In this document: positions 11,383 through 22,355 of the stretch, piece by piece
Layout of the letters: the number at the start of each line of letters is the position of its first letter
How positions within the stretch are numbered: the stretch's first letter is position 1
From: Thelephora terrestris
Taxonomy: Eukaryota > Basidiomycota > Agaricomycetes > Thelephorales > Thelephoraceae
Length of the DNA stretch: 64,000 nucleotides
Direction of reading: 5' to 3'
Assembly (NCBI GenBank): GCA_015956445.1
Contig: WIUZ02000027.1
Coordinates: 62,001-126,000 of the forward strand
Made by a program: the position numbers and the translations under genes
The notes under the pieces: model-generated
Database searches by the model: none
Seen by the model: only the letters and a program-made list of their open reading frames with translations
What the model was told of the DNA's origin: nothing

Positions 11383-12855
11383 TTGAATCATATCTGGTCT
11401 TCTTCGCAACTCTCTTCGCAACTCTCTGGATCTCCTGCTCGCTCTTCTACTTCTTCTCCGCCACGGCCTTCTTCGCCGTTTTCCGATACTTCGCAACCCC
11501 CTTTTTCCCTTTTACCTTCAATTTCTTCTCCAATGCCTGACGGTTCCTCCTCCGGTGGTAATGATCACTACATGCCACTATCGCATACCAAAAGTGCCCC
11601 AGTCTTCTCCCGCGCATCAGCTCCGGCTTTCAAAGAGTTCTTCAGGAGCGTTGCCGCACTTGGAAAGCGCTGTGGTTTAGAGGACGCTGAAATGATCGAT
11701 TGGGCTATTCGGTATGCCGGAGATGCCGGGGACGGTTGGGAATTCCTACCGTGCATGGCTGGCAACCCCACCTTCGACGAGTTCGAGCTCGCGGTTCGCA
11801 AGGGATATCCTGCCCTTGACGATGCACGCCGCTACACCCATAACGAACTTACTAGACTCGTTGAACGGACTCAGAAGTCGGCAGATATGACGCGCGAAGA
11901 CGTTGGAGATTACTATCGAGAGTTCCTCGCAATCTCCCAGTACTTGATCTCCAAAGGTCGGCTATCCACGTGGGAACAGGGAGCATCTTACCTTAGAGGT
12001 TTTCCGCAACCGCTTCGCGCTTCTATCCGTCGCCACCTTGCCGCCAAGGATCTTGACGCACTTCCGGAGGATGGTTACAAGTTTGCGGCGATTCACGAAG
12101 CCGCTCACTATGTTCTGTCGGCTGAGATAGATGATGACATCATTTCCGCCCCTCGCGATGTCACTCAGCCACAGGGTATAGATGATTTGCTCAAACTTGT
12201 AACCAACCTCACGAACTTGGTCGCTTCGAACATCCAATTGCAGCAGCAACCACAGAACATCTCACAGCCCCAGGCACCCCCAGTCGCTCAGTACCCTCGC
12301 GCTCCTCTCCCAGCTCCGGGAGGAGCAGTTCCAAATGTTCCCCAGTGGAACCCCCCACGAGTGCCTGAAGGGAACGACTGTATGTTCTGCAGTGCCAAGG
12401 ACTATTACGTGCGAGTATGTCCCGTTGTCGAAGAATACCTCCGATTGGGGAAAGTCGTCCGCAACCAACAAGGGCGGCTTACTCTCCCCAATGGAAGGTA
12501 TCCTCCCTGCAATACCCCCGGTTGCAACATGCGCAAACAGGTGGACAATTGCGCAACAACCGGACAACAGGACTTCAACGCCGTTTCCGCGAACTACCTA
12601 GAAGGTCCGAACGAATACGTGTTCGAGTTTGACCTCTCTCCCGACGACCCGGCGCAGCCTACCGAAGAAGATGAGATCAACGAGCAGTTCAACATCATGA
12701 AAGCCGAGCTCGAGTCTCTTTGGGAAGCCCAAGTCCTAGCTACGCAGCAGGGTCGCCGAGAAAAGTTCGACGGAGTCGAAGTCCCCCAGAGAAAGACTGG
12801 TCCCCCTCCCCGCAGGAATCCTCCTGTTCCCCAGCCTAACGTTCACGGCCAGTGA
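11383..12855 (+). CDS. Gypsy Gag (490 aa)
   Basis: This would be the capsid/nucleocapsid precursor of the retrotransposon. A low-complexity N-terminus (about 60 residues) is followed by a retrotransposon Gag-type helical region (about residues 75-260). A Pro/Gln linker then leads to a nucleocapsid-like knuckle at residues 333-346 (C-x2-C ... C). Where CCHC knuckles have His, this copy has Tyr (codon TAT), one C-to-T change from His. The ORF ends in TGA at 12853-12855, yet the same frame stays open beyond it (PFNPINKDPPP, on to the CACTG MITE at 13130), so protease may be reached by readthrough, or the stop may be a lesion. The start is the first Met in the frame and could lie further in. Confidence 0.75.
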   Translation: MNHIWSSSQLSSQLSGSPARSSTSSPPRPSSPFSDTSQPPFSLLPSISSPMPDGSSSGGNDHYMPLSHTKSAPVFSRASAPAFKEFFRSVAALGKRCGLEDAEMIDWAIRYAGDAGDGWEFLPCMAGNPTFDEFELAVRKGYPALDDARRYTHNELTRLVERTQKSADMTREDVGDYYREFLAISQYLISKGRLSTWEQGASYLRGFPQPLRASIRRHLAAKDLDALPEDGYKFAAIHEAAHYVLSAEIDDDIISAPRDVTQPQGIDDLLKLVTNLTNLVASNIQLQQQPQNISQPQAPPVAQYPRAPLPAPGGAVPNVPQWNPPRVPEGNDCMFCSAKDYYVRVCPVVEEYLRLGKVVRNQQGRLTLPNGRYPPCNTPGCNMRKQVDNCATTGQQDFNAVSANYLEGPNEYVFEFDLSPDDPAQPTEEDEINEQFNIMKAELESLWEAQVLATQQGRREKFDGVEVPQRKTGPPPRRNPPVPQPNVHGQ

Positions 12856-14654
12856 GATCCATTTAATCCAATCAACAAAGATCCACCTCCTCATCTCGCT
12901 GGGAAACCAGGAGCTCTCGCAGGAACTTCCCAGAATCGCCCACAAGGTCCAATTAAGCCTATCACTATGCAGCCCAAGCCATCCGCCGATGAATCTAGAA
13001 CTCACTACCACGCCGCTATCGAGGACTCAGCCAAAGCCTCTGACATTCTCGAACGAGTTCTCAATATAAAGATTCCAGTATCTGCTCGCGAAATCCTCGC
13101 CGTCTCCAACGATGCCCGGAGACAGGTGACACTGGGAGCAAGGGGTCAAATACCCGGTGGGTACATGCTGAACACATTGTGATCACAGTCAACAAGTGAT
13201 CACAATGTGCCCAGTGGGAAAATTTTGAATACATTAAAAATGTGCCTGGCCATGTGAGTCCAATGTGCCCAGTAGGCACATTTTGATTGTGATCACAATG
13301 TACCCATCAATGTGATCTCAATGTGCCCACTGGGGACATTTTGATTGTGATCACAATGTACACATCAATGTGAACTCAATGTGCCTGCTGTGCACATTTT
13401 AATTTCTTTCACAATGTTCCCATCAATGTGTTCACAATGTACCCAGCTCATTACATAATAGTTTCTTTCACAATGTTGTCCACAATGTGTCCAGCATGTG
13501 GCTGAGCCACTCATTCAAACTTCTTTCACAAAATATCCAGTGATGTGTCTAGAATGTGTACAGCCATACACATAGTGATTTCTTTGAGAGTTCATGGTGA
13601 AATCAAACAATATTGTGATTACATTGTGATTACTTCAAAAGGAACCCCCTGGGGACATTATGGACACATCACTGGGTAATCTTTGAAAGAATTTTGAATG
13701 AGTGGCTCAGCCACATGCTGGACACATTGTGGACAACATTGTGAAAGAAACTATTATGCAATGAGCTGGGTACATTGTGAACACATTGATGGGAACATTG
13801 TGAAAGAAATTAAAATGTACACAGCAGGCACATTGAGTTCACATTGATGTGTACATTGTGATCACAATCAAAATGTCCCCAGTGGGCACATTGAGATCAC
13901 ATTGATGGGTACATTGTGATCACAATCAAAATGTGCCTACTGGGCACATTGGACTCACATGGCCAGGCACATTTTTAATGTATTCAAAATTTTCCCACTG
14001 GGCACATTGTGATCACTTGTTGACTGTGATCACAATGTGTTCAGCATGTACCCACCGGGTATTTGACCCCTTGTCCCCAGTGTGAAGGACCTTGTAACCT
14101 CTAAAAAGGTTTCGGCGAATCTACTGGAAGCAGGGACCACTGACTCTACTTATAGGATCGCGGAAACTTCCCCATTCGACGTCTATGAGTACTCGTCTCC
14201 ATCTGCCGCTCCGTTCCTCCCGCTACAGGTGATCACTCTCAACATCGCTCCAGGAGTGACACCCGAGTGTATCCTCGACGGAGGATCGCAGATTGTGGTC
14301 ATGAGACGCGACGTCTGGGAGAAGCTCCGTGTACCTATCACGGCGGACAGAGCTATGAAGATGGAGTCTGCGAACTCTGGGACAACTCTCACTCTCGGAG
14401 AAATCGAGAACTTCCCCGTGAAGATTGGACCAGTTACCGTCCACCTTCAGATCCAAGTCGTCCCTTCAGCTCCATTCGAAGTCCTTCTCGGAAGGCCCTT
14501 TTTCGATGTCCTCAACTGCACTGAATACAGCCGAGCCGGCGGTGTTCACGAGATCAAAATAAAGGACCCCGAGACAGGAACTCCATATGTGTTCGCCACG
14601 CAGCCGCGCCAGCATAAGAACTCTAAGGGATCTGCGGTAAATTTTCGTATGTAG
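12856..14654 (+). CDS. Gypsy protease region, interrupted by a CACTG MITE
   Basis: The frame after the gag stop runs to 13129, is interrupted by the MITE 13130-14082 and resumes at 14083. Joining at the TGA duplication keeps the frame. The downstream part (about 14220-14560) holds a retropepsin-like aspartic protease: an ILDGGSQIVVM segment, where the catalytic triad is normally DSGS/DTGA-like and here reads DGGS, then a flap-like stretch and VLLGRPFFD near the C-terminus. The frame stops at TAG (14652-14654), and the RT frame opens in a different frame within about 20 bases. This layout fits either a programmed frameshift or a lesion. Confidence 0.65.
13130..14082. mobile_element. CACTG-ended foldback MITE, copy 1 (953 bp)
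   Basis: Starts CACTGGGAGCAAGGGGTCAA and ends with a near-inverse of it; flanked by TGA at 13127-13129 and 14083-14085 (3-bp duplication). The whole element is a long palindrome centred near 13606, built from many copies of GTGATCACAATGTGCCCA-like words. CACT(A/G) ends with 3-bp duplications are typical of the CACTA/EnSpm (CMC) superfamily. No coding capacity. Confidence 0.85.
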
Positions 14655-14671
14655 ACGGTCCTTCGAGAGAG

Positions 14672-17570
14672 ATGTCCTCCTCTCGGCAACATTCCCAGCC
14701 CCGGGAAACGTTCGCCCTCGTCGAAGTTCCGTCGCGATTACCCAGTTCTCTTAGAGCCACTTCTGGTTCATCTGTACCCCCTTCACTTTCGTCGTCTTTC
14801 CCCCAGTTCGATTCTCCCCTTTCCCCTTCGTCGCCTGTGACTCGTTTTGAATCTATTGCTCCTTCTTCTTCGTTGTGGACCGTTGCTTCTTCTTCTTCCT
14901 CGATTTCTCCCTCCTCGTCTGCGAATGTCCTTTCCCCGGCGCAACTACCGCTACCTGTTTCCACCTCCATTTTCTGGGACAATAGTGAGTCCCTTCTCGA
15001 GCCTACTGTACTTCCCGATAATGCATCTATTTTGAGCTCGTATTCCCCCGTTCCCTCTGCAATTTCCTCTGAAACTCGGCATGTATTTTCACCTTCGCAT
15101 GTATCCTCTTGCTTTTCTCTCCACTCACCTCAACCTGTATCTTCTCCTTTGCATGTGCCGATCTTCGTTTCTCCGGATTCCTCTCTCCATTCCTCCCTTC
15201 CTGTATCTTCTTCTTCTCGTGTCCCGACTTTGATTCCCTCTCTCTCTCTTTCTCAGCATGTATCTTCATCTTCGCATGTTCTGTTTCCTTTCGATTCTTC
15301 ACTTCGTTCGCCTCCTGCCAGCGTTCTCCACACCTTCTTCCAGTCCCTATCCTCCTTGGATCGTCGGACCGCCTACTCCTCCTTCGCTACCCTTCGCAAC
15401 GCTATTCCTCCTTCACCCACCAATCCCTACACTCCCATCCAGCTTGCTAGCCTCTGGATCTCCGAGCAGTTCACGGAGAATCCCTTTATCGAGCTAGAAC
15501 AGGATGGTGTGGCTTTCCTCTACAAGAAGGTTGCAAATAAAACTAGGCCGGTTGCGACGACTCTTCCGGAGAATTTCCGAATTATTCGCCATGAGCATCC
15601 TGACCCTCTCGCTGGACTACTAGATCTTCCGGTCCACCCTCCTGACTTCCGCCCTACCGGGAGGTTCACTAGCGAGAGACGGGACAATATGGCTATCGGA
15701 AAGGACTTACTTTGGCCCGAGGAAATCAAGCTTGCCGAGTGGATTGTGTCCAAACACGATTCAGCCTTTGCCTGGACAGATGACGAACGAGGATCTTTTG
15801 ACCCCCAGTACTTTGCCCCCATCGAGATTCCGCATATCTCTCACATCCCTTGGGTACTTAAGCAAGGTCCGATCCCTCGCGGCATCCTTCGAGAAGTCAT
15901 AAAAATCATCGAAGACAAGTGGCGGTCTGGAGTGTACGAACCCTCTTCTTCATCGTACAACAGCCGCTGGTTCTGTGTCTTCAAGAAGGATGGCAAGTCT
16001 CTTCGTCTGGTCCACTCGCTCGAGCCATTGAACGCCGTTACCGTTCGCAACGCCGCAATGCCTCCCTATACTGAGGTAGTCGCCGAGGACTTTGCTGGAA
16101 GATCGATCTACACCACTTTAGATCTCTATGTGTCTTTCGACCAGCGACGGTTACACGAGAAGTCCCGCGACATGACGACGTTTAACACTCCTCTCGGCTC
16201 CTTCAGGCTTACGGTTCTCCCTATGGGATGGACTAACTCTCCCGCAGTTCTCCAAGGTGACATCATGCACATTCTTCGCCCTGAGATTCCACATTGGACT
16301 CAGCCCTTCGCCAACAATGTTCCAATTAAAGGCCCCAAGACTCGCTACGAGTTCCCCGACGGATCCTTCGAGACGATTGACGGAAACTCCGGTATCTGTC
16401 AATTCGTCTGGGAACATCTTGAGGCCGTTAATCGAATCATCCATCGCGTTCAGTCCTACGGCGCCACCTTCAGCGGAAAGAAAGCATTCATTGGCGTTCC
16501 GCAGGCTGACATCGTCGGACATGTGTGCACCTACGAAGGAAGAATCGCGGATCCTTCCCGAGTTCAGGCACTTCAGGACTGGCCTATCCCAAAGAGCGTC
16601 TCCGAGGTTCGTGCGTTCCTAGGAACGTGCGGAGTCTTGCAAATCTTCATTAAAGGATATACGCTCATCGCGCGGCCGCTGATTCAGCTGACTCGAAAGG
16701 ACGTCCCCTTTGAGATCGATCCCCAGCAGTTAGAGGCTTTCGAGAGACTGAAGCTAGCCGTGCTCAGTTCTCCGGCTCTACTTCCCATCGAGTATGAGTG
16801 CGATTGTCCTGTTATCTTAGTGGTCGACTCGTGCGCGAATGGAGTAGGGTATATCCTCTTTCAGCTCGGTGACAACGGAAAGCGGTATCCCAGCAGGTTT
16901 GGCTCCATCACCTTCAATGATCGTGAATCCCGCTACTCTCAGGCGAAGCTCGAGTTGTATGGCCTCTTTCGAGCCCTTCGCCACACTCAGCTATTCACGA
17001 TTGGTGTTCGGAAGCTAGTCGTCGAGATGGATGCCAAGTACATCAAAGGCATGATTAATAGCCCTACTCTCCACCCCAACGACGCTATCAACCGCTGGAT
17101 CGCTGCTATCCTCCTCTTTGACTTCGAGCTCGTTCACGTCCCCACAGAGAGACACACTGGAGCTGACGGACTCTCCCGACGCCCCTGAGCTTCAGTAGAT
17201 CCTCCTCGCGATGACGGTGAAGAGCTCGAAGATTGGATTGATGAGAACGCTGGCTTTTTCATTGGACTCCATTCCCCTTTTTCTTCTACTGACCCTTTGC
17301 TTCCTCTCATTCGTTCTCATGTGGCGAAAAAGCATGTATTTTCCTTCGGCTCTCCTTCGGTTTCTTCCTCCTCTGTTTTCTCCTCTTCTTCCGTTTCTCC
17401 TCCTCCGCCCCCTCTTTCCCCGGAGATTCCCAGATCTCCAAAGGCTATCCTTCGCGACAAGAAGACTTCCCTCATTCGGCAGTTCCTCGCCAATCCCCAG
17501 CGTCCTCCAGCCCTCTCTGATGAGCAGTACCGGCTCTTCATTCGACAGGCCACGGAGTTCTTCTTGTTCA
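14672..17570 (+). pseudogene. Gypsy reverse transcriptase - RNase H, with active-site and stop lesions
   Basis: The open frame 14672-17188 (838 aa) has a long Ser/Pro-rich N-terminal region (about 220 residues), then RT (about residues 400-640) and RNase H (about 700-838, ending in the usual DGLSRRP). RT signatures are clear: VFKKDGKSLRLVHSLEPLN, TLDLYVSFDQRRL with the first catalytic Asp kept, and LPMGWTNSPAV. The YxDD box, however, reads FANNV: codons 16313-16318 are AAC AAT, so both catalytic Asp are Asn, each a G-to-A change. A TGA at 17186-17188 interrupts the frame, which then continues in phase to the MITE at 17571. This copy is therefore unlikely to reverse-transcribe. Confidence 0.8.
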
Positions 17571-18071
17571 CACTGGGGGCAGGGGCACCTGGAATCGGTG
17601 ATTACATCTTGATTACATGGTGAGTTCATGTGCACTTTTCAATAATTGTAATTGCCGATTCCAGGTTGATTACATTTCAAATGTTACCTTGACATGCAAT
17701 CCAACCAATGTCCACCAATTCCATTTGAAATGTTCTCAACAGATGTTTCTGGGATGCTTTTGACCTGTCGGCAAAAATGATACTGCAATGTAATCAGCAT
17801 GTTCTTCAATCGTCCGAGATGTAATCTAAATGCACTCAAAAACATGAGATGTTTTCACAATGTACCCACTGGGCACATTCAGGAAACATTGCTTGGGAAC
17901 ATCTTGAGGAAATTTCAAATGGAGTTGGTGGCAACAGTTGGATTACATGTCAAGGTAACATTTTAAATGTAATCAACCTGGAATCGGCAATTACAATTAT
18001 TGAAAAGTGCACATGAACTCACCATGTAATCAAAATGTAATCACTGATTCCAGGTGCCCCTGCCCCCAGTG
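17571..18071. mobile_element. CACTG-ended foldback MITE, copy 2 (501 bp)
   Basis: Starts CACTGGGGGCAGGGGCACCT and ends with its inverse; flanked by TCA at 17568-17570 and 18072-18074. It is palindromic throughout, with a centre near 17820. The subterminal words (GTAATCAA..CATGTAATC) differ from those of copy 1, so it is a subfamily rather than a close copy. Removing it joins the pol frame without loss. Confidence 0.85.
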
Positions 18072-21000
18072 TCAAAGGAAGTCTCTATCGGAAGAATAAG
18101 ACCAGTATTCCCCAGCTCGTCCCCGAGCCCGACGATCGTCTTGAGCTCATTTGCTACGCTCACGATGTTATGGGACACAAGGGAATCTTCGCTACTACCC
18201 AGTCCCTTCTTGTCCGGTTTTTGTGGCCCGAGCTAGCCAAGGACGTCAAGTGGTATGTCAGGACTTGTCACGAGTGCCAAGTACGCCAGACCAAGTACTT
18301 CCACATACCACCGGTTGTTCCTACGGTTCCCTCCTTGTTCCGAAAGGCTCACATGGACACTTTCCTCATGCCTCGCGTTGGAAGTTACCGCTATGTTCTT
18401 CATGCCCGATGCGCGATGAGTTCTTGGCCGGAAGGACGAGCCGTTACCGCTGAGTCCCATCGGACTATCGCCGCCTTTATCTTCCAGGACATCCTCTGTT
18501 GTGTCAGGCCGACGCGACCTCTACAGTTCAATAGCACTCTTGCTATCCAAACCTATCACAATCAGGGGTCAAACACACAGTTATAACCCTGTTGCAAACC
18601 CAGGGATATCGGAAGTTTCTTCACAGACTAGATTGGATAAGAGGAGAAAGAAGGAGACAAGGGTCTTCAGGCACCCTTGCTCTAAGCACACAGCAGTAGA
18701 GGTCACGGAGAGTCTGATGATAACAAATCTAAGGAGTACAGGCTAAACTACTCTGAGTATATATACTACTTAGATTTGTGATGTGACCGTTACATGTAAC
18801 TACCCTAAAGATACAAACACAGACAAACATGGTCCGTGCGCAGCACTGCATGGTCTGTGCGTTACGTGGTGACTAATGCTACAAATTATCAGCTGATAAA
18901 CGAAAGTGTGGCGGCCAATAGCAATTTGAGAGCATTACAAAGCAGTTACAAAGCATGACGTAGCCTGGGAATGTTCGGAAGGAATGTGGGTATGACTGAC
19001 TAACAGCCAATGGCAAAAGGGGAGCATATGACTAAGAAATAGGGGCATATGATGTCATGTGGGTCATACGCAGTAAACAATAGAAATGATGACTCAACTC
19101 CTGAGTCGTGGAAGGGGCGTGGCATTTGGTATATAATCAAAGGGGGTTGGATGACTGGTCTTCTAACAAACCTTCCTTTGTTACACACAGCCAACATGCC
19201 ACGTGCCTCTACTCGCAATCCCACTCGTCGTTCCTCTTCCTACTCTCCTGTTCAGGAGAACAACTACAACATCGATCGTTTCTCTCATGCCCGCCGTGAT
19301 CCATCTCGCCCTTATCCCACCTTGGGAGCCGTTATGGATAGGACCGCCACCGCCGACCCTAATGAGGGGTTCTCTGATTTAGGTGGGGGCCCTGCTTGCA
19401 CATTCCGGTTTAGGAATTCAAGCTAACTCCTTTTAGGTTTCAGGGACTTTCTCCAGGCTGCTCGTAGGGTGTCTCGGCGCAAGTTGGCGCGCATCGAGAC
19501 CAACCTGTATGCGAACGAACTCCTCAATAGGGGTGTTGAGTTCGTGACTGAGTCCAACGAGACCTTCAACTCCGTGTTGGAGGCCAGCGTTCTCCATACG
19601 GGGAACGTTGGGTCCATGTTGATGGATGAAGTGGCTCATGTCAATGAGCGTATCGATGGACGTCGTGAGGAGATCGAAGCCTTGGAGAACTGGAAGGAGG
19701 ATATGCAGGGGGTTATCCACGGACAGGAAGATAGTATTGTTCGGCAGGGGGCCGACATCGATTTGTTGAAAGTAAGAAAGTTTGGGTCCGGAGTAATTGA
19801 CTTTTCTAACTCAAACTTTCTTTTAGGGAGAGGTGACCACTCTCAAGGACTTGGTCCGGGCTCTGGTTACTAAAACCGGGGAATTGGAGGACGATAAGGT
19901 AAGGGGTAGGGGTTGAAGATAATTGATCTCTTCTAACCCTATTCCTTTAGGTTCGCCTTACTCGTCGTGTCTCCGAGTTGACCGGAGAAGTCCGGGATCT
20001 CCAGAGGAGGTGTAACGAGCCGGAAGTCCGAGTCGAAGAAGAGGAGGGAGAGGAAGTTCTGCATCAGGCCGGGTCGCCGATAATTCCCAATCGGGCTGAG
20101 TCGCCGCCTGCTCGTTTGTTGGTCCGTCACGAGAACAGGTTGGTTCCGATCGATGATGAGGTCATTGAGATTGGGAGCGACGAGTTCTATCAGAACGTAG
20201 GAGTTGTCCGCAGGGATACCCCTCGTCCTGAGTTCGTATCTACTCCTTGGGGTAGTCGCCGTCAATGGCCTGCTCTGGAGTACGATCCGTACGCTGAGTT
20301 CGTTCCCGATAGCGAGCCGAACTCTGACACGGAACTTCCAGATTACGACGATCTGTCAGACGTGGACCCGAACGAGATTCGGGAGCAGAACTGGGTGAAT
20401 GAGGAGTTGGTGAGATCGGCATTGGAAGTAGTACAAAGGATCCGAAGAGATATTGATTAAATAACTCTTTTGTACTGTTGGCTTCCAATGAATCTTCTTT
20501 CTATTTTGTCTATTGCGCGTGATCCATGAGTCGTAAAACATAATGGTTTTCATAAGTCCAATCCAAGGGTCAGATTAATAAGCCGGTTGACTTCTGCGAG
20601 AGGTCAGCGCGCGATGCTTATTAATACATCCCTTGTTGTCGGTAGCCTGAATATCTACTAGTCGTCCAGGGGCAACGGAGGGCCAGGTAGGGGGGATCTT
20701 CGTATGAAGGTCCGCCGGTACATGTTCACGTATTATACCTCGGGTCTTCTGGGGTATCTTGACTAGTAGCACGTTCCACGTATTGGACTTTGAGTCGTTA
20801 ATCATAGGGCATACTGCATAATAAACAGTTTACCGCCGTGTTTAGGGCAGGGCACCAACTGACTTAGTGGTGATGAGGCGTTAAATAAAGGAAATGAAAG
20901 AGGGTAAAACGGCGAAATCATCACATGTTGCTGGGGAGGTCTTGCTGAGATCATTACCGATAACGCCGCTCCTTACATCGCCGCGGTGGACCTTCTCGGC

Positions 21001-21774
21001 GAACAGTACGGTATCCACCACATCAGGATCTCTGGCTACAACTCTCAGGCGAACGGCATCGTTGAGTCTAAGCACTTCGACGTTCGCGAAGCGATTATGA
21101 AGACTTGCGGAGGCAACGAGTCAAAATGGCGGGAAGTCCTTCCCCAAGTTTTCTGGGCTGAACAAGTTACTATCCGGAAGTCTACTGGATATTCCCCCTA
21201 CTTCCTCGCTCATGGAGCCCACCCCCTTCTGCCCTTCGATATCCTCGAGTCCACGTTCCTAGCACCCAAGCAGGATTTCGGAATCTCCACCGAGGAACTA
21301 GTAGCGCTCCGAGCGAGGCAATTGGTGAAACGGCCTGAGGATCTAGAAGAAATGAGATCAAAGGTCACAAATTCGCGACAACGGAACATCGAGCAGTTCG
21401 AGAAGCAGCACGGCTCTCGGATCATCGACTTTGACTTCAAGTCTGGAGCCCTTGTTCTAGTTCGCAATACCCGCATTGAGGAGTCCCTCAATCGGAAGAC
21501 CAAGCCCCGCTATCTGGGACCCATGGTAGTCGTTCGCAAGACTATCGGGAAGTCCTACATCGTCGCAGAACTTGACAGCGCTCAGTCCGAGCTGCGAGTG
21601 GCTGGTTTCCGTTTGGTTCCCTACTTTCCCCGGTCGTCTACGGAGATCCCCATCGTTTCAGACGTTCCCGAGGAAGAGGACTCGACGTGGGAAGATCCCA
21701 AGGACACTCAGTTCTTTTCCTCTCTGCCTGTTGACGATAGGCGTTATATTTCTTCTTCTCCTCCTCTGCTATGA
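18072..21774 (+). CDS. Gypsy integrase, split by the coiled-coil element
   Basis: The 5' part (18072-18501) encodes the HHCC zinc-binding N-domain (HDVMGH ... CHECQ) and the first catalytic Asp (AHMDTF). The 3' part (20926-21774) carries the second (ITDN) and the Glu (NGIVESKHF), then a C-terminal SH3-like/GPY region (KPRYLGPMVVVRKTIG). Excising 18502-20925 with one TGTTG copy restores the frame through the ILCCWGG segment. The DDE residues are intact, in contrast to the RT. No chromodomain is visible after the GPY-like region. The frame ends at 21774 with TGA. Confidence 0.8.
18502..20925 (+). mobile_element. 2.4-kb coiled-coil gene element, copy 1
   Basis: Begins TGTCAGGCCGACGCG and ends GGCGAAATCATCACA; flanked by TGTTG at 18497-18501 and 20926-20930. 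About 95% identical to the element at 50662-53398, which has its own different duplication. TG..CA ends and a 5-bp duplication are the marks of integrase-mediated insertion, but I found no direct terminal repeat, no terminal inverted repeat beyond 3 bp and no poly(A). It carries one spliced gene. A hairpin with TTAATAAGC/GCTTATTAA stems sits near 20574-20625. Confidence 0.85.
19196..20460 (+). CDS. Coiled-coil protein of the 2.4-kb element, copy 1 (367 aa, 4 exons)
   Basis: Family not recognised. Exons 19196-19382, 19437-19771, 19827-19898 and 19951-20460 are joined by 51-55 bp GT..AG introns and give 367 aa. A basic Arg/Ser-rich N-terminus precedes a helical region. A coiled coil spans about residues 95-215 (NWKEDMQGV, DLLKGEVTTLKDLV, RLTRRVSELTGEVRDLQ). 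The acidic C-terminal half holds EIGSDEFYQN, EYDPYAEF and a run of Asp/Glu, with a helical end (RSALEVVQRIRRDID). A TATA-like box (GGTATATAATC) lies about 60 bp upstream. The start is the Met after the last upstream stop and is conserved in copy 2. The second copy has only conservative changes and no stop. The coil-plus-acidic-tail layout resembles the antisense genes at 96-1698 and 32.6-38.1 kb, but clear sequence homology is not shown. Confidence 0.7.
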
Positions 21775-22355
21775 TTTTGTTTCCAGTTTATGACCCCTTT
21801 CACGACCCGTTACGATTTTTCATGACCTTCCCATCCTTCATTCTACGAATCTCCACGCATCTTCCTTTTTATTTTCCAAGCTCCTTTCTGCCACCCCCCC
21901 ACGAAACCCGAGCCTATCCCTCCATCACCATTGCATTACCTCAATTCTCTTTCTTCGAAAAGTCCCTTTTAGTTCCTACCGTTTTCTTTCACCCTTTTCC
22001 TCGAATTCCAGATCCTATCTTTCCCATCCCTCCTACCAGTTTATGTTCCGCAACGAGTTCCCCAAGTTTCTCCACCAAGTTTCCAGTTCCGCTGTTCAAT
22101 TTCCCACTTCTATGCAACATCCCGCTTCGTTTCTAAAGTCCCGAGGAGCGTCCCTCTTTGTTTCCACAAGTTTTCACCACGGACTCTTTTCTTAGATACT
22201 TTTCATCTTCATTCTTCATTCCTTCCCTTCGCGAGAACCAAGAAAACGTTGTCACATTCAAAACGCACGGCGGTGACAAAGTGTGGACACGGCAAAACTA
22301 GCAAATATGGAAAGAGAAAGGAAGCGTTACCAAGGGTCCCCAGCCAGATAGTCCT
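21775..22355. other. Spacer between Gypsy pol and the antisense gene
   Basis: About 580 bp, pyrimidine-rich, with no credible gene. It lies between the convergent ends of pol and the antisense gene. A CATGACC/CACGACCC motif near 21790-21830 resembles 1980-2010 in the left-edge element, suggesting a shared element-end region. Confidence 0.5.

Noticed and set aside
18502-20925. Classification of the coiled-coil element as an ordinary LTR retrotransposon
   Set aside because: Despite TG..CA ends and 5-bp duplications, no direct terminal repeat could be found between the first 700 and last 470 bp.
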